From NCBI RefSeq assembly GCF_022230925.1, contig NZ_JAKKFH010000013.1, positions 1-64,000 on the forward strand: 64,000 bases of DNA, written 5' to 3'. Shown here in pieces: positions 14,897 to 23,649 of this stretch. A program made the translations under genes and the position numbers. The notes beneath the pieces were generated by a model. That model worked only from the letters and a program-made list of their open reading frames with translations. It was not told where the DNA came from and ran no database searches. Each line of letters begins with the position of its first letter. Positions within the stretch are counted from its first letter, which is position 1. The DNA is from Micromonospora alfalfae (GTDB taxonomy: Bacteria; Actinomycetota; Actinomycetes; Mycobacteriales; Micromonosporaceae).

Positions 14897-15919
14897 ATGC
14901 CGCCCGTGCAATTCGGTGTCGTCTCGCTGGGTGCCGCGTTGGGGGAACCGCAGGATGTCGCTGAGGTGGCACCGAGCTACGTGAAGGATCCCGAGCGTGT
15001 GATGGCGTGGGGCTATCGCACGTTCCATCGGGTCGTCGACGGAACCACGTCGGCGCACCTCGGCGCCCGAGCGGCCGCCCAGGCGTTGGAGCGTGCGCGG
15101 ATCGAGGTCGGCGAGGTCGATCTGCTCGTGGTGGCCGCCAGCGACGTCCCTGACTACCTGCAGTGGGACGTCTCCTCGGCGGTGGCCCGGGAGCTGGGGA
15201 TGGTCGGGACGCCGACCCTGCTGCTCACTCAGGCCTGCGCCGCCACGGTGACGGCGTTCCAGCAGATCGCCGGGACCTTCGCCGTCCGTGACGACGTGCG
15301 GACCGTCCTCCTCGTCGCGATCAACCAGGTCAGTGAGGGGCACGCCAACCGGATGAACACCAACACGTGTGTCTCCAGCGACGGGGCCGCCGCCGCGGTG
15401 TTGAGGCGGAACCACGCGACGTTGCGGTGGCTGGCGACCGACCAGTTCACTGATCCCGAATGCGTCGACTTCTTCCGGGTGGAGTACGGCGGGGCGGCGG
15501 CACCGATCGCCCCGGAGGGCCTCGGCAACCTCGAATTTGACCGGCTCGCCGCCGTCTACCGGCAGTTCCGCCGCGACCCCGACCACTTCACACGGTTCAC
15601 CCGCGAGTTGAACCAGCGGGTCGCTCTGGTCGTGGACAACGCCTTCGCGCGCTCCGGTGTCGACCGGGCCCGGCTGACCCGGCTGATCTACCTCAACGAC
15701 AACTACAAGGCGATGGTCGACGTGGCCGAGGCGGTCGGCTTGCCGCTCGATCGGACCAACTTCGAGCTGGGGGCGTCAATCGGCCACTGTGGCGCCGCTG
15801 ACCAGCTGATCTGCCTGGACACCTATGTCGAGCGCGGCGATCTGCAGAAGGGCGACGTGGTGGCACTGGCCGGCATCGGGTACGGCATGCACTGGTTCTG
15901 TACCCTCCTGGAGGTCTGA
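14897..15919 (+). CDS. KAS III-like ketoacyl synthase/acyltransferase with altered active site
   Basis: The 340-residue product has the thiolase-fold layout of FabH. The nucleophile is Cys114 in TQACAATVTAF, and SSDGAAAAVL matches the usual FGDGAGAxVL. The position of the catalytic His (HQAN in FabH) reads LNDNYKAM, with Asn267, while the usual Asn position (GNTSAAS) reads GHCGAAD, with His297, so the two partners look exchanged. Variants of this type in clusters often act as acyltransferases or use unusual acceptors; the reaction here is inference. ATG 14897 follows AAGGAAG. It is probably co-transcribed with the MFS gene and convergent with the AlaX-like gene. Confidence 0.85.
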   Translation: MPPVQFGVVSLGAALGEPQDVAEVAPSYVKDPERVMAWGYRTFHRVVDGTTSAHLGARAAAQALERARIEVGEVDLLVVAASDVPDYLQWDVSSAVARELGMVGTPTLLLTQACAATVTAFQQIAGTFAVRDDVRTVLLVAINQVSEGHANRMNTNTCVSSDGAAAAVLRRNHATLRWLATDQFTDPECVDFFRVEYGGAAAPIAPEGLGNLEFDRLAAVYRQFRRDPDHFTRFTRELNQRVALVVDNAFARSGVDRARLTRLIYLNDNYKAMVDVAEAVGLPLDRTNFELGASIGHCGAADQLICLDTYVERGDLQKGDVVALAGIGYGMHWFCTLLEV

Positions 15920-15928
15920 CCGCCTCCG

Positions 15929-15956
15929 CTCATCGCGGCAGAGAGGCCGCGATGAG
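15929..15956. terminator. Hairpin between convergent KASIII and AlaX genes
   Basis: CTCATCGCGGC (15929-15939) pairs with GCCGCGATGAG (15946-15956) over a 6-nt loop. It starts 9 bp after the KASIII stop codon and overlaps the last codons of the AlaX-like gene, so it could end the rightward transcript and probably also the leftward operon. Confidence 0.6.
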
Positions 15957-16823
15957 GTGCATCTCCTTCTCCGGCTCCAGGTACTCGGCCCGAATCTCGA
16001 TGGAACGCAGCTGCCCGAGGCTGCTGACATGTGTGCCGCCACACGGCATCGTCGCCACCGGCGAGATCTCACAGCGCCAGACCCGTTCCGCAGTGAAGCT
16101 GTCCGACGATCCGACGAGATGAACCGGGGCATCGGCGGCGACCCAGGAGGCCAGCAGATCGTTGGCGCGAGCGAGGTACGTGTCGAGGCCGGCGAGCATC
16201 CGGGCGTGGTCGAAACCCTTGCGTCGTAAAGACTTGCCCAGGCGGTAGCGGTCCACGCTGCTGCCCAGGTCGTGCCGGCTGTCGATCAGCGCGGCGGCGT
16301 CGAAGTTGCGGCTTCCCCGGGAATCCCGGGGCGCGTCCTTGCTCCACAGTTCTTCGGTGGCCTCGTTGAACGCGTACGCCACCAGATGGCACCCGGTGTG
16401 GGCGGCGCTCAACCACCGACGCCGATGATCGTCCACCGTCAGCTGGGCGGTCCGACCCACCCAGGACTCCTCCGGTTGCTTGACGATGAGGTGAGCGACA
16501 GCGAACACGTGCTCGGTGTCGCCACGGCGTGCGGTCACCTCAGGCCCGATGGACACGGCACCGTCGGCCGGCCGGAACGTGACGATCTGGGTGTCGACGA
16601 CCGGGGTGACCTGATCGCCCACGGTCAGGTTGCCGTGATCTCCCGGTTGGTCCGGCCAGGCGGCGTCGACCGGGTGGAACGGGGTCTCGTCGGTGACGAC
16701 GGCCCAGCGCCCGGAGCCGGCCGGCAGGACCGCCTCGATCTGCGCTTCAGCGGCAATGTCACCCCGGTGATAGGAGATCCGGGTCTCGGTGATCTCGTAC
16801 AAGGCTTCTCCATCGAGCAACAT
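15930..16823 (-). CDS. AlaX-like alanyl-tRNA trans-editing protein
   Basis: The 297-residue product resembles the second additional (editing) domain of alanyl/threonyl-tRNA synthetases. An N-terminal beta-rich part of about 110 residues precedes HTGCH (His142, His146) and CGGTH (Cys261, His265), the HxxxH and CxxxH zinc ligands of AlaX. Known relatives hydrolyse Ser- or Gly-tRNA(Ala). Placed in a biosynthetic operon it may clear tRNA mischarged with a product-like amino acid, or take part in chemistry on an aminoacyl ester; both are inference. ATG 16823 has GAAGG at 8 nt. It is the last gene of the leftward operon, 28 bp after the PfkB-like gene. Confidence 0.82.
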   Translation of the reverse strand: MLLDGEALYEITETRISYHRGDIAAEAQIEAVLPAGSGRWAVVTDETPFHPVDAAWPDQPGDHGNLTVGDQVTPVVDTQIVTFRPADGAVSIGPEVTARRGDTEHVFAVAHLIVKQPEESWVGRTAQLTVDDHRRRWLSAAHTGCHLVAYAFNEATEELWSKDAPRDSRGSRNFDAAALIDSRHDLGSSVDRYRLGKSLRRKGFDHARMLAGLDTYLARANDLLASWVAADAPVHLVGSSDSFTAERVWRCEISPVATMPCGGTHVSSLGQLRSIEIRAEYLEPEKEMHLIAASLPR

Positions 16824-16851
16824 GTGCGCAGTGCCTTCGACAGTGGGGCGT

Positions 16852-17844
16852 TCAGCTGGCGTTGGTGCGGCCGACGGCCGTACGCACGGCATCGGCCAGG
16901 TCGATACGGTAATGCTTGGCGAGCTCGGCGCAGAGCTGTTCGACAGTCACGTCGTATTGTTGACCACCTTCGTGTTGCAGGGCGTACCAGGCGAGCTGAC
17001 ATCCGATCGCGGCGGCGTCGATGTGCGACAGGCCCCAGTCGATGCCGGCGAAGAATCCGGCTCGGAAGGCGTCGCCACCGCCGGTGGGGTCGACCACCAC
17101 CGGGACCGACGCGGCGGGCACCGTGGCGTCGCCGTTTTCGTCGCGGATCCGTACGCCTCGCGGGCCGAGTGTGGTCACCACGGTGCCGACCAGCCCGAGC
17201 AGACCCTTCTTGGTCAGTTCGCACTTCTCCAGAAGCAGGTCGAACTCGTATTCGTTGGTCAACAGGTAGCGGGCCCCCGTGATGAAGGCACGCAGTTGCT
17301 CACCCGGCATCCCGGCGATCTGCTGCGACGGGTCGGCCGCGAAGGGCCAGCCGGCCTGCCGGCAGCAGGCTGCGTGTCTCAGCATGGCGACCGGCGAGTC
17401 GGGCGAGATGATCACCAGGTCCGGTGCGGCTCGGTCGGCACCGACGACGGCGGCCAGGTCCAGGCGATGGGCCTCGGCCATCGCGCCGGGATAGAAGGAC
17501 GCGATCTGGCACTGCTGCTCGTCAGTGGTGCAGATGAAACGGGCCGTGTGCTCGCCATCGACGACGAGCACTGGCGAGCAATCGACGCCGTGCCGTTCCA
17601 GGAACGATCGGTAGTCGGCGAAGTCGCGCCCGACCGCGCCGACCAGGCTCGGTCGTAGACCGAGCCTGCTCATGCCGTACGCGATGTTGGCGGCAACGCC
17701 ACCACGACGGATCACCAGTTCATCGACCAGGAAGGACAGCGACACCGCGTGCAGGCGGTCCGCGATGAACTGATCGGAGAAGCGGCCGGGGAAACGCATC
17801 AGGTGATCCGTGGCGATCGATCCGGTGACGTAGAGCCGCCCCAT
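16852..17844 (-). CDS. PfkB-family carbohydrate kinase, adenosine-kinase-like
   Basis: The 330-residue product has the ribokinase fold, with an N-terminal GGVAANIAYGMSRLGLRPSL glycine-rich motif (about residues 48-67) and DPTGGGDAFRAGF near 250, which holds the catalytic Asp and anion hole. It looks most like the bacterial adenosine-kinase-type members, which phosphorylate a nucleoside with ATP in the cytoplasm. It starts one base after the metK stop, so translation is coupled. With metK this suggests SAM supply with recovery of adenosine from spent S-adenosylhomocysteine. A sugar substrate is the alternative. Confidence 0.82.
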   Translation of the reverse strand: MGRLYVTGSIATDHLMRFPGRFSDQFIADRLHAVSLSFLVDELVIRRGGVAANIAYGMSRLGLRPSLVGAVGRDFADYRSFLERHGVDCSPVLVVDGEHTARFICTTDEQQCQIASFYPGAMAEAHRLDLAAVVGADRAAPDLVIISPDSPVAMLRHAACCRQAGWPFAADPSQQIAGMPGEQLRAFITGARYLLTNEYEFDLLLEKCELTKKGLLGLVGTVVTTLGPRGVRIRDENGDATVPAASVPVVVDPTGGGDAFRAGFFAGIDWGLSHIDAAAIGCQLAWYALQHEGGQQYDVTVEQLCAELAKHYRIDLADAVRTAVGRTNAS

Positions 17845-17845
17845 G

Positions 17846-19039
17846 TCAGTTGGTCGCCGCGCTCTTCAGGTCGGCGGCGCGGTCAGTGCGCTCCCACGTC
17901 AGGTCCGGCAGCTCACGGCCGAAGTGGCCGTACGCTGCGGTCTGCTGGTAGATCGGACGCAGCAGGTCCAGGTCGCGGATGATCGCGGCCGGACGCAGGT
18001 CGAACACCTCCTTGATCGCCTTTTCGATCCGCTCGGCCGGCACGTTCTCGGTCCCGAACGTCTCCACGAACAAGCTCACCGGGTGGGCCTTGCCGATCGC
18101 GTAGGCCACCTGCACCTCGCACCGCTCGGCCAAGCCGGCCGCAACCACGTTCTTGGCGACCCAGCGGGTCGCGTACGCCGCCGAACGATCCACCTTCGAC
18201 GGGTCCTTGCCGGAGAACGCACCACCACCGTGACGGGCGTAACCGCCGTACGTGTCGACAATGATCTTCCGGCCGGTCAGGCCCGCGTCACCCATCGGAC
18301 CGCCGATCTCGAATCGCCCCGTGGGGTTCACCAGCAGCCGGTAGCCCTCGACGTCCAGGCCGAGGGCCTCCAGCTCGGGAGCGATGACGTGGTCGCTGAC
18401 GTCCGGCGTCAGCAGCGACTCCAACGAGATGTCGGCGGCGTGCTGCGACGACACCACCACCGTGTCCAGACGCACCGGACGCAGACCGTCGTACTCGATG
18501 GTGACCTGCGTCTTGCCGTCGGGACGCAGGTAGGGGATCGTCCCGTCCTTACGGGCGGCAGACAGCCGGCGGGCCAGGCGGTGCGCCAGCGCGATCGGCA
18601 GCGGCATCAGCTCCGGCGTCTCCGAGCAGGCGAACCCGAACATCATGCCCTGGTCCCCGGCGCCCTGGCTGTCCAGCGAGTCGCCGGTCCCACCCTCGCG
18701 CTTCTCGATGGCGGCATCGACACCCTGCGCGATGTCGGGCGACTGCGAGCCGATGGAGACGCTCACGCCGCAGGAGGCGCCGTCGAAGCCCTTCTTCGAC
18801 GAGTCGTAACCGATCCGCAGGATCGTGTCGCGAACGATGCCGGGAATGTTGGCGTAGGCCTGCGTGGTGACCTCGCCCGCCACGTGCACCTGGCCCGTGG
18901 TGATCAGGGTCTCCACCGCGACGCGGCTCCGCGGGTCCTGTGCGAGCAGGGCGTCGAGAATTCCGTCGCTGATCTGGTCAGCGATCTTGTCCGGGTGGCC
19001 TTCCGTGACCGACTCGGAGGTGAACAGGCGGCGTGCCAC
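17846..19039 (-). CDS. metK: S-adenosylmethionine synthetase
   Basis: The 397-residue product is a full-length MetK, which makes SAM from methionine and ATP. It has [19 protein letters not shown] at the N-terminus, the [20 protein letters not shown] segment, [10 protein letters not shown] (ATP site) and [19 protein letters not shown] (phosphate-binding loop). GTG 19039 follows AAAGGAC at suitable spacing; the frame upstream to 19582 is antisense to the TPP gene and not real. Being inside a biosynthetic operon suggests a dedicated copy that boosts SAM for the cluster methyltransferase, but it could be the only metK of the genome. Confidence 0.97.
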   Translation of the reverse strand: MARRLFTSESVTEGHPDKIADQISDGILDALLAQDPRSRVAVETLITTGQVHVAGEVTTQAYANIPGIVRDTILRIGYDSSKKGFDGASCGVSVSIGSQSPDIAQGVDAAIEKREGGTGDSLDSQGAGDQGMMFGFACSETPELMPLPIALAHRLARRLSAARKDGTIPYLRPDGKTQVTIEYDGLRPVRLDTVVVSSQHAADISLESLLTPDVSDHVIAPELEALGLDVEGYRLLVNPTGRFEIGGPMGDAGLTGRKIIVDTYGGYARHGGGAFSGKDPSKVDRSAAYATRWVAKNVVAAGLAERCEVQVAYAIGKAHPVSLFVETFGTENVPAERIEKAIKEVFDLRPAAIIRDLDLLRPIYQQTAAYGHFGRELPDLTWERTDRAADLKSAATN

Positions 19040-19101
19040 GACGTGTCCTTTCGATATCGGCGCGTTCCAGGTCAGGCGCGCCGGCGGAGGGGCGAAGGTC
19101 C

Positions 19102-20835
19102 TCAGTGGATCGGGCGCTGCGTGGCGGTGCCGGCGATTGCTGCCTGCCACGCCTCCACCGGCGGCGGATTGTCCATGTGCTCGGGAACCCGGACGTGGAT
19201 GACGGACGGACCACTCCCGGTGGCCGCCTCCTTGATCATCACGCTGAGCTGTTCCGGGTCGAACGCTCGTGCCGCGGGCAGTCCCATGCCGTTGGCGAGC
19301 AGGACGGGGTCGATACGTCCGGGGTCGACCGCGAAATAGCGCCCGCCGGCGTAAAGGTGCTGGATCATCTTGATCCAGCCGAGGGAGGTGTTGTCCAGGA
19401 CCACGTAGGTGATCGGCAGCCCGAGCCGGCCGGCCGTCTCCCAGTCGCCGAGACCCATCGCCACGCTGCCCTCTGTGGTGAGGCAGAGGATCCGCTCGCC
19501 GGGGTGCGCCACGGCAACGCCGATCGCGGCCGAGATGGCGAAGCCCAGTGGCCCGTGCCCGCGAGGAATGACGACTCGCCACCCGTCGCCGGACGATTCC
19601 CAGAACGAGGCGAGGAACGGCGTGGGAGTTCCGGCGTCCGCCACGACCCAGGTGAACCCGCCGAATTCGGCATGCAGCGCACGAACCACGTCCCGCGGCT
19701 GAAGCCGCTGGTCACCGGGGTCCGGCAGTGGCGACGAGTTCGCCGTGACCCACAGTTGCCGGGCGGTGGCGAGAGCCTGGATCCGATCGTCGCGCGTCTG
19801 CTCGTCGGCGGCGGGTAGCGCCTGGCGGAGCTGGTCGAGAGCCGTCCCGACGTCCGCGATCAGGGGCGTGCTTCCGGGGTAGTTGCGTCCGGCCCGCTGC
19901 GGAGAGAGGTCGATGTGCGCGATCCGGGTGCCGGAGCGTGGGGGTGCCGTGAAACTGGCCGTATCGGTGGCGTTCGCGCGGGTTCCCGCGAAGAGGACGA
20001 AGTCGGAGTTGCGTAGATAGTCGTTGGCGTACTCCCGGGCGCCGTTGGCGCCGACGACGCCGAGGGCGAGTGGGTGGTCCTCGGCGAGGGCGCCCTTGCC
20101 GTGGATGGAGGTGCCGACCGGAATGGCCGCGTGCTCCGCGAGGTCGGTGAGGGCGCGCCAGGCACCGGACAGGTGTACGCCGCCGCCGACGACGATCGCG
20201 GGGCGTGCGGCCTGTGCGATCTGTCCGGCCACCGTGTTCACTGCCTCGGTCGGGGCGAGGGGGCGTGCGGCGGGAACCGTGCTGCTGCCGGTGCCGACGG
20301 GCAGGTCGGCGGTCTCCTCCAGAACGTTCTCCGGGATGATCAGCACTACCGGGCCGGGACGGCCGCTCGTCGCTGCGGCGACGGCCTCCGCGACCGCGCC
20401 GGGCAGGTCAGCTGCCTGGTCCACGGTTCGCCGCCACTTGGTCACGCCGCTGAACAGTGCCATCTGGTCGATCTCACTGATGGCGCTGGTGCCCCGGCTG
20501 CCATGCGGGTTGTCGGTGCTGATCGCCAGGATCGGGATGCCGGAAGCGAAGGCCTCGCCCAGACCGCTGGCCAGATAGACGGCGCCCGCGCCGCTGGGCG
20601 CTTCGCAGACCCCGAGGCGGCGGAGGGTACGGGCGTAGCCGTCAGCCATGTACGCCGCGTGGCGTTCGTCGCGGGCCAGCACGTGCCGGACGTCCTGCGG
20701 GCGCCTCGCGATGACGTCGTAGAAGTGGATGCTGGTGTCTCCGGGGAAGCCGAAGATCGTGTTGACACCGTGCCGCACCAGCGCTTCGACCAGAAGTTCC
20801 GCGCCGGCGCGCGCCGCACCCTCAGCTGCGCTCAT
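19102..20835 (-). CDS. Thiamine diphosphate-dependent enzyme, acetolactate-synthase-like
   Basis: The 577-residue protein has the three-domain ThDP layout. The N-terminal Pyr domain has [13 protein letters not shown] and the catalytic Glu-type region [18 protein letters not shown] central Rossmann domain ([15 protein letters not shown]) follows, and the C-terminal PP domain has [20 protein letters not shown], a variant of GDGxxxx-N with Glu in place of the first Asp. Such enzymes decarboxylate 2-oxoacids and transfer the acyl anion to another carbonyl. A carboligation in the cluster is plausible; donor and acceptor are unknown. ATG 20835 has GGAGAG upstream; ATG 20847 is an alternative. Confidence 0.85.
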   Translation of the reverse strand: MSAAEGAARAGAELLVEALVRHGVNTIFGFPGDTSIHFYDVIARRPQDVRHVLARDERHAAYMADGYARTLRRLGVCEAPSGAGAVYLASGLGEAFASGIPILAISTDNPHGSRGTSAISEIDQMALFSGVTKWRRTVDQAADLPGAVAEAVAAATSGRPGPVVLIIPENVLEETADLPVGTGSSTVPAARPLAPTEAVNTVAGQIAQAARPAIVVGGGVHLSGAWRALTDLAEHAAIPVGTSIHGKGALAEDHPLALGVVGANGAREYANDYLRNSDFVLFAGTRANATDTASFTAPPRSGTRIAHIDLSPQRAGRNYPGSTPLIADVGTALDQLRQALPAADEQTRDDRIQALATARQLWVTANSSPLPDPGDQRLQPRDVVRALHAEFGGFTWVVADAGTPTPFLASFWESSGDGWRVVIPRGHGPLGFAISAAIGVAVAHPGERILCLTTEGSVAMGLGDWETAGRLGLPITYVVLDNTSLGWIKMIQHLYAGGRYFAVDPGRIDPVLLANGMGLPAARAFDPEQLSVMIKEAATGSGPSVIHVRVPEHMDNPPPVEAWQAAIAGTATQRPIH

Positions 20836-20855
20836 TGATCTCTCCATGGGAGTCG

Positions 20856-21230
20856 CTAGGCGAATGGGACGAAGAAGAAGGTCCGGCGGTAAGAGAACCG
20901 GCCGGATCCGGAAACGGTGAAGAAGTCGGCGAAGCCGATTGTCGAGTGCTGCCCGTCCAGGGTGATCCGGTCCGCAGTGCCGTGCACTGCCACCTCCGGC
21001 CCTTCTATGATCAAGGAGGAAAGGTTGTGCCGGCGGCTACGAATAGGTGGCTGGGAACGGTAGAACGCAGATATGGCCGATCGCCCGATAATGGACTTCT
21101 GGCCTGGCCTGTCGTAAATGGAGTCCGGTTCGAAGAGAAGCATCATCCCATCGATGTCATCGGCGTCGACCCGACGGTAGTAGGTGCGCACCACGTCGTC
21201 GAGGTGAATCCGATTCATCATTTGCGGCAC
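20856..21230 (-). CDS. SnoaL-like/NTF2-fold small protein
   Basis: The product of about 124 residues has the NTF2-like pattern of SnoaL and limonene-epoxide-hydrolase relatives: an N-terminal helix (DDVVRTYYRRVDADDIDGMM), LFEPDSIYDRPG, then IIGRSAISAFYRS and a C-terminal beta sheet. These folds act as cyclases, epoxide hydrolases or dehydratases in clusters; catalytic residues cannot be assigned. GTG 21230 has GGAG at 6 nt and is my choice; ATG 21236 and TTG 21245 in the same frame are possible. It is the first gene of the leftward operon, 20 bp before the ThDP enzyme. Confidence 0.7.
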   Translation of the reverse strand: MPQMMNRIHLDDVVRTYYRRVDADDIDGMMLLFEPDSIYDRPGQKSIIGRSAISAFYRSQPPIRSRRHNLSSLIIEGPEVAVHGTADRITLDGQHSTIGFADFFTVSGSGRFSYRRTFFFVPFA

Positions 21231-21889
21231 GGACATCTCCGGCAATTATTCGCGGCTCACCACAGAGCGGCTCCGGTCGTGGTGATCACCGGTCAGGGAG
21301 GGGTGACGGGCTGACGCGTTAGTGGACGAAATGCATGATCCGACATCATCCTCACATTCGTTGCCCCGCTACGTGTGGCGCTCGTCACAGACGGTGCTCG
21401 TCGGGGGCGGCGGTGGCGTGGGGCGAGGTGACGCGGTGCCTCCATTGGCATCGATGCAAGTGATCTTAAAAGGTGGCGTTTCGTGTGCTGGGACGACATG
21501 TGTACGCGGCGGCCAAGGAGCTGCGACTTTGCAGGAATGTCACCCGCCGGACCTTCGGCACGATAGCTCATCGCGCGTCCGGTGTGGGGTACGTGGAGCG
21601 TTCTCCAGTCGCTGATCGGCATTTAGCCTGGGCGTCGAGTCGCCGTTCCCACATCTTAGGAAACATTGCTTGCACAGCTAGGGGTGCATGTGCTTGCATC
21701 GATCTCTGTCGGGCTGGGGTCCGAACTGGCGAGAGTGGCCTGGTGCTTCCTGGTCGTCTCGATGCATACGGGGATTCTGACTAATCACTTGAACCGCCAA
21801 GACGATACGACGCGTCGATGTGTGCCATTGTGCACGCGGTCGTACTCGTCACGTGATTCTGTGAACAACCGGTAGCAAACGGGGGGAAA
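21231..21889. promoter_or_regulatory. Divergent promoter region of the cluster
   Basis: This 659-bp gap separates the leftward (SnoaL-like to AlaX) and rightward (methyltransferase to LysE) operons and contains no convincing gene. GC content is clearly lower than around it. Near 21667-21701 the hexamer CTTGCA appears twice, around a GGGGTGCATG segment, a possible operator or promoter element. The main control of both operons should act here, but the cluster encodes no recognisable regulator. Confidence 0.55.
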
Positions 21890-22585
21890 ATGAGCACGGA
21901 AAGTCGGCAGAACACGGAACTTCTGGATTTTTATCGCCCGCAGGGCGACGGAGAGCCGAATCTCTTCGAGATCTGGGAGAAGGGCGGAGCCCGTGGCGAC
22001 TCGGTGACGCCGTCGACCTACTCCAGCGAGTACCGCCGCTGGATGACGGGCGTCCTGGTGAACCAGTTGCGGAGCAACAAGGCCACCGGCCTGCTCAGCC
22101 TCGGCTGCGGAAACGCCGTGGTGGAGGCGGACACCGCCAAGGCCGGCTTCCGCGTGTATGCGGTGGACGCGTTGGAGGAGGCGGTCGATCTCGCTCGGGC
22201 CAAGGGCCTTGAGGCGCAGCAGGCGGACCTGAACACCTGGACGCCTGACGAGAAGTGGTCGGTCATCTACATGGACGGCGTGCTCGGGCATCTGTACGAC
22301 CCCGAGAACGGACTTCAGCCGATCCTGAAGCGCATCCACTCGTGGCTCGAACCGGGACCTGCCGGCGTGGCGTCGTTCGTGGCGTCCAACGACGACACCC
22401 AGAACGACTCCTGGGTGCAGGCGGCCTCGAACGTCAAGGGCTTCTACTGGCTGTCCACCGGCTACCTCGGTGAGCAGGCGCTCGCTGCGGGCTTCGACCG
22501 AGTCGAGATCCAGCACTTCCACTACCAGCGCCCGCAGTCGGGTCCGCGCCGGCGGTCCGTGGTCGTAGCACAGCTGCACGCCTGA
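21890..22585 (+). CDS. Class I SAM-dependent methyltransferase of the cluster
   Basis: The 231-residue product has motif I LLSLGCGNAVVEADTAKAGF (about residues 68-87), motif II VYAVDALEEAVDLA near 90, and the post-motif VIYMDGVLGHLYDPENG near 123. It is a stand-alone small-molecule methyltransferase (O-, N- or C-; not determinable) that would use the SAM made by the metK of the divergent operon. ATG 21890 follows GGGGGGAAA. It opens the long rightward operon, 15 bp before the Lys1-like gene. Confidence 0.85.
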   Translation: MSTESRQNTELLDFYRPQGDGEPNLFEIWEKGGARGDSVTPSTYSSEYRRWMTGVLVNQLRSNKATGLLSLGCGNAVVEADTAKAGFRVYAVDALEEAVDLARAKGLEAQQADLNTWTPDEKWSVIYMDGVLGHLYDPENGLQPILKRIHSWLEPGPAGVASFVASNDDTQNDSWVQAASNVKGFYWLSTGYLGEQALAAGFDRVEIQHFHYQRPQSGPRRRSVVVAQLHA

Positions 22586-22599
22586 TCGGGAAGCGTGTG

Positions 22600-23649
22600 A
22601 TGAGCGTTCTTGAGCTGTGGTTACGCGAAGAGATCAACCCGGACGAGCACCGTACCGTCCTGACCCCTGATGACGCCCGGGTGCTGATCGCCGACGGCGT
22701 GCGGCTGACCGTCGAGGAGTCGGCGCACCGAATCTTCGACACCGGGGAGTACGCGGCGGCCGGTGCCCGGATCGTCGCGGCCGGCACCTGGCCGGAGGCG
22801 TCGGCCGAGACCGTCATCGTGGGGCTCAAGGCCCCTGCCGACGAGCCGGAGCCGCTGCGCCACCGGCACATCTTCTTCGGGCACGCCTACAAGGGTCAGC
22901 GCGACGGGGCGGCGCTGCTGCGCCGCTTCCGGGCCGGTGGAACTCTGCTGGACCTGGAATACCTGACCGACGACACGGGCCGTCGGGTCGCCGCGTTCGG
23001 CTACTGGGCCGGTTACGTGGGCGCGGCGTTGGCGCTCCTGCATTTCCGGGGCCGGCTCGTCCCGCCCCTACGGACGATGAGCCGCCCGGAACTGGACGAG
23101 GCTCTCGTCGCGTCCGGGAACGCCCGTGTACGGGCCTTGGTGATCGGTGCGCTGGGCCGGTGCGGCCGGGGCGCGCGAGACGCGCTGTCAGTGGGCGGAG
23201 TCGAGCCAACGGCGTGGGACGTCGCCGAGACCCGCGATCTCGACCGCCGGGCGATCCTCGACCACGATGTGCTGGTCAACACCGTGCTGTCGAACGAACT
23301 CGCGCCTCCGTTCGTGCGCCCGGAGGATCTCGACGACCCGGCTCGCAAGTTGTCAGTGATCAGCGATGTGACCTGCGACGTGACGTCCGAGTTCAACCTG
23401 CTGCCGATCTACCGGAACCCGACCGACTGGGCCCGGCCGGTGCACCACCTGCGTGCCGAGCCCGCGCTCGACCTGCTCGCCATCGACAACCTGCCTTCGT
23501 TGCTGCCGCGTGAGGCGAGTGCGGCCTTCTCCGCCGACCTGCTGCCGCACCTGCGCACCCTGCCGGACGACACGCCGGTCTGGCGACGGGCGTACGACCG
23601 GTTCGCCGCCGCGACATCTGAACTCGACCTGATGGGAAGCCCGTCGTGA
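22600..23649 (+). CDS. Saccharopine dehydrogenase (Lys1-type, L-lysine-forming)
   Basis: The 349-residue product matches the Lys1 family well: WLREEINPDEHRTVLTP at the N-terminus, then HRIFDTGEYAAAGARI, HIFFGHAYKGQRDG with the conserved His-Lys region near residue 90, and LLDLEYLTDDTGRRVAAFGY. The family interconverts L-lysine plus 2-oxoglutarate and saccharopine with NAD(H). Here it probably works toward saccharopine, in tandem with the next gene. Codon 8 is TTA (22621), inside the conserved N-terminus, so it is truly translated. Start ATG 22600; a GTG directly precedes it. The stop overlaps the next start. Confidence 0.9.
   Translation: MSVLELWLREEINPDEHRTVLTPDDARVLIADGVRLTVEESAHRIFDTGEYAAAGARIVAAGTWPEASAETVIVGLKAPADEPEPLRHRHIFFGHAYKGQRDGAALLRRFRAGGTLLDLEYLTDDTGRRVAAFGYWAGYVGAALALLHFRGRLVPPLRTMSRPELDEALVASGNARVRALVIGALGRCGRGARDALSVGGVEPTAWDVAETRDLDRRAILDHDVLVNTVLSNELAPPFVRPEDLDDPARKLSVISDVTCDVTSEFNLLPIYRNPTDWARPVHHLRAEPALDLLAIDNLPSLLPREASAAFSADLLPHLRTLPDDTPVWRRAYDRFAAATSELDLMGSPS

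Noticed and set aside
17846-19582. N-terminally extended 578-residue MetK
   Set aside because: The extra 181 residues are antisense to the ThDP enzyme gene; MetK homology starts exactly at GTG 19039.
21473-21784. Open frames in the divergent cluster promoter
   Set aside because: They are short, rich in Arg/His/Cys, lack ribosome sites and have no family features; the region is better explained as regulatory.
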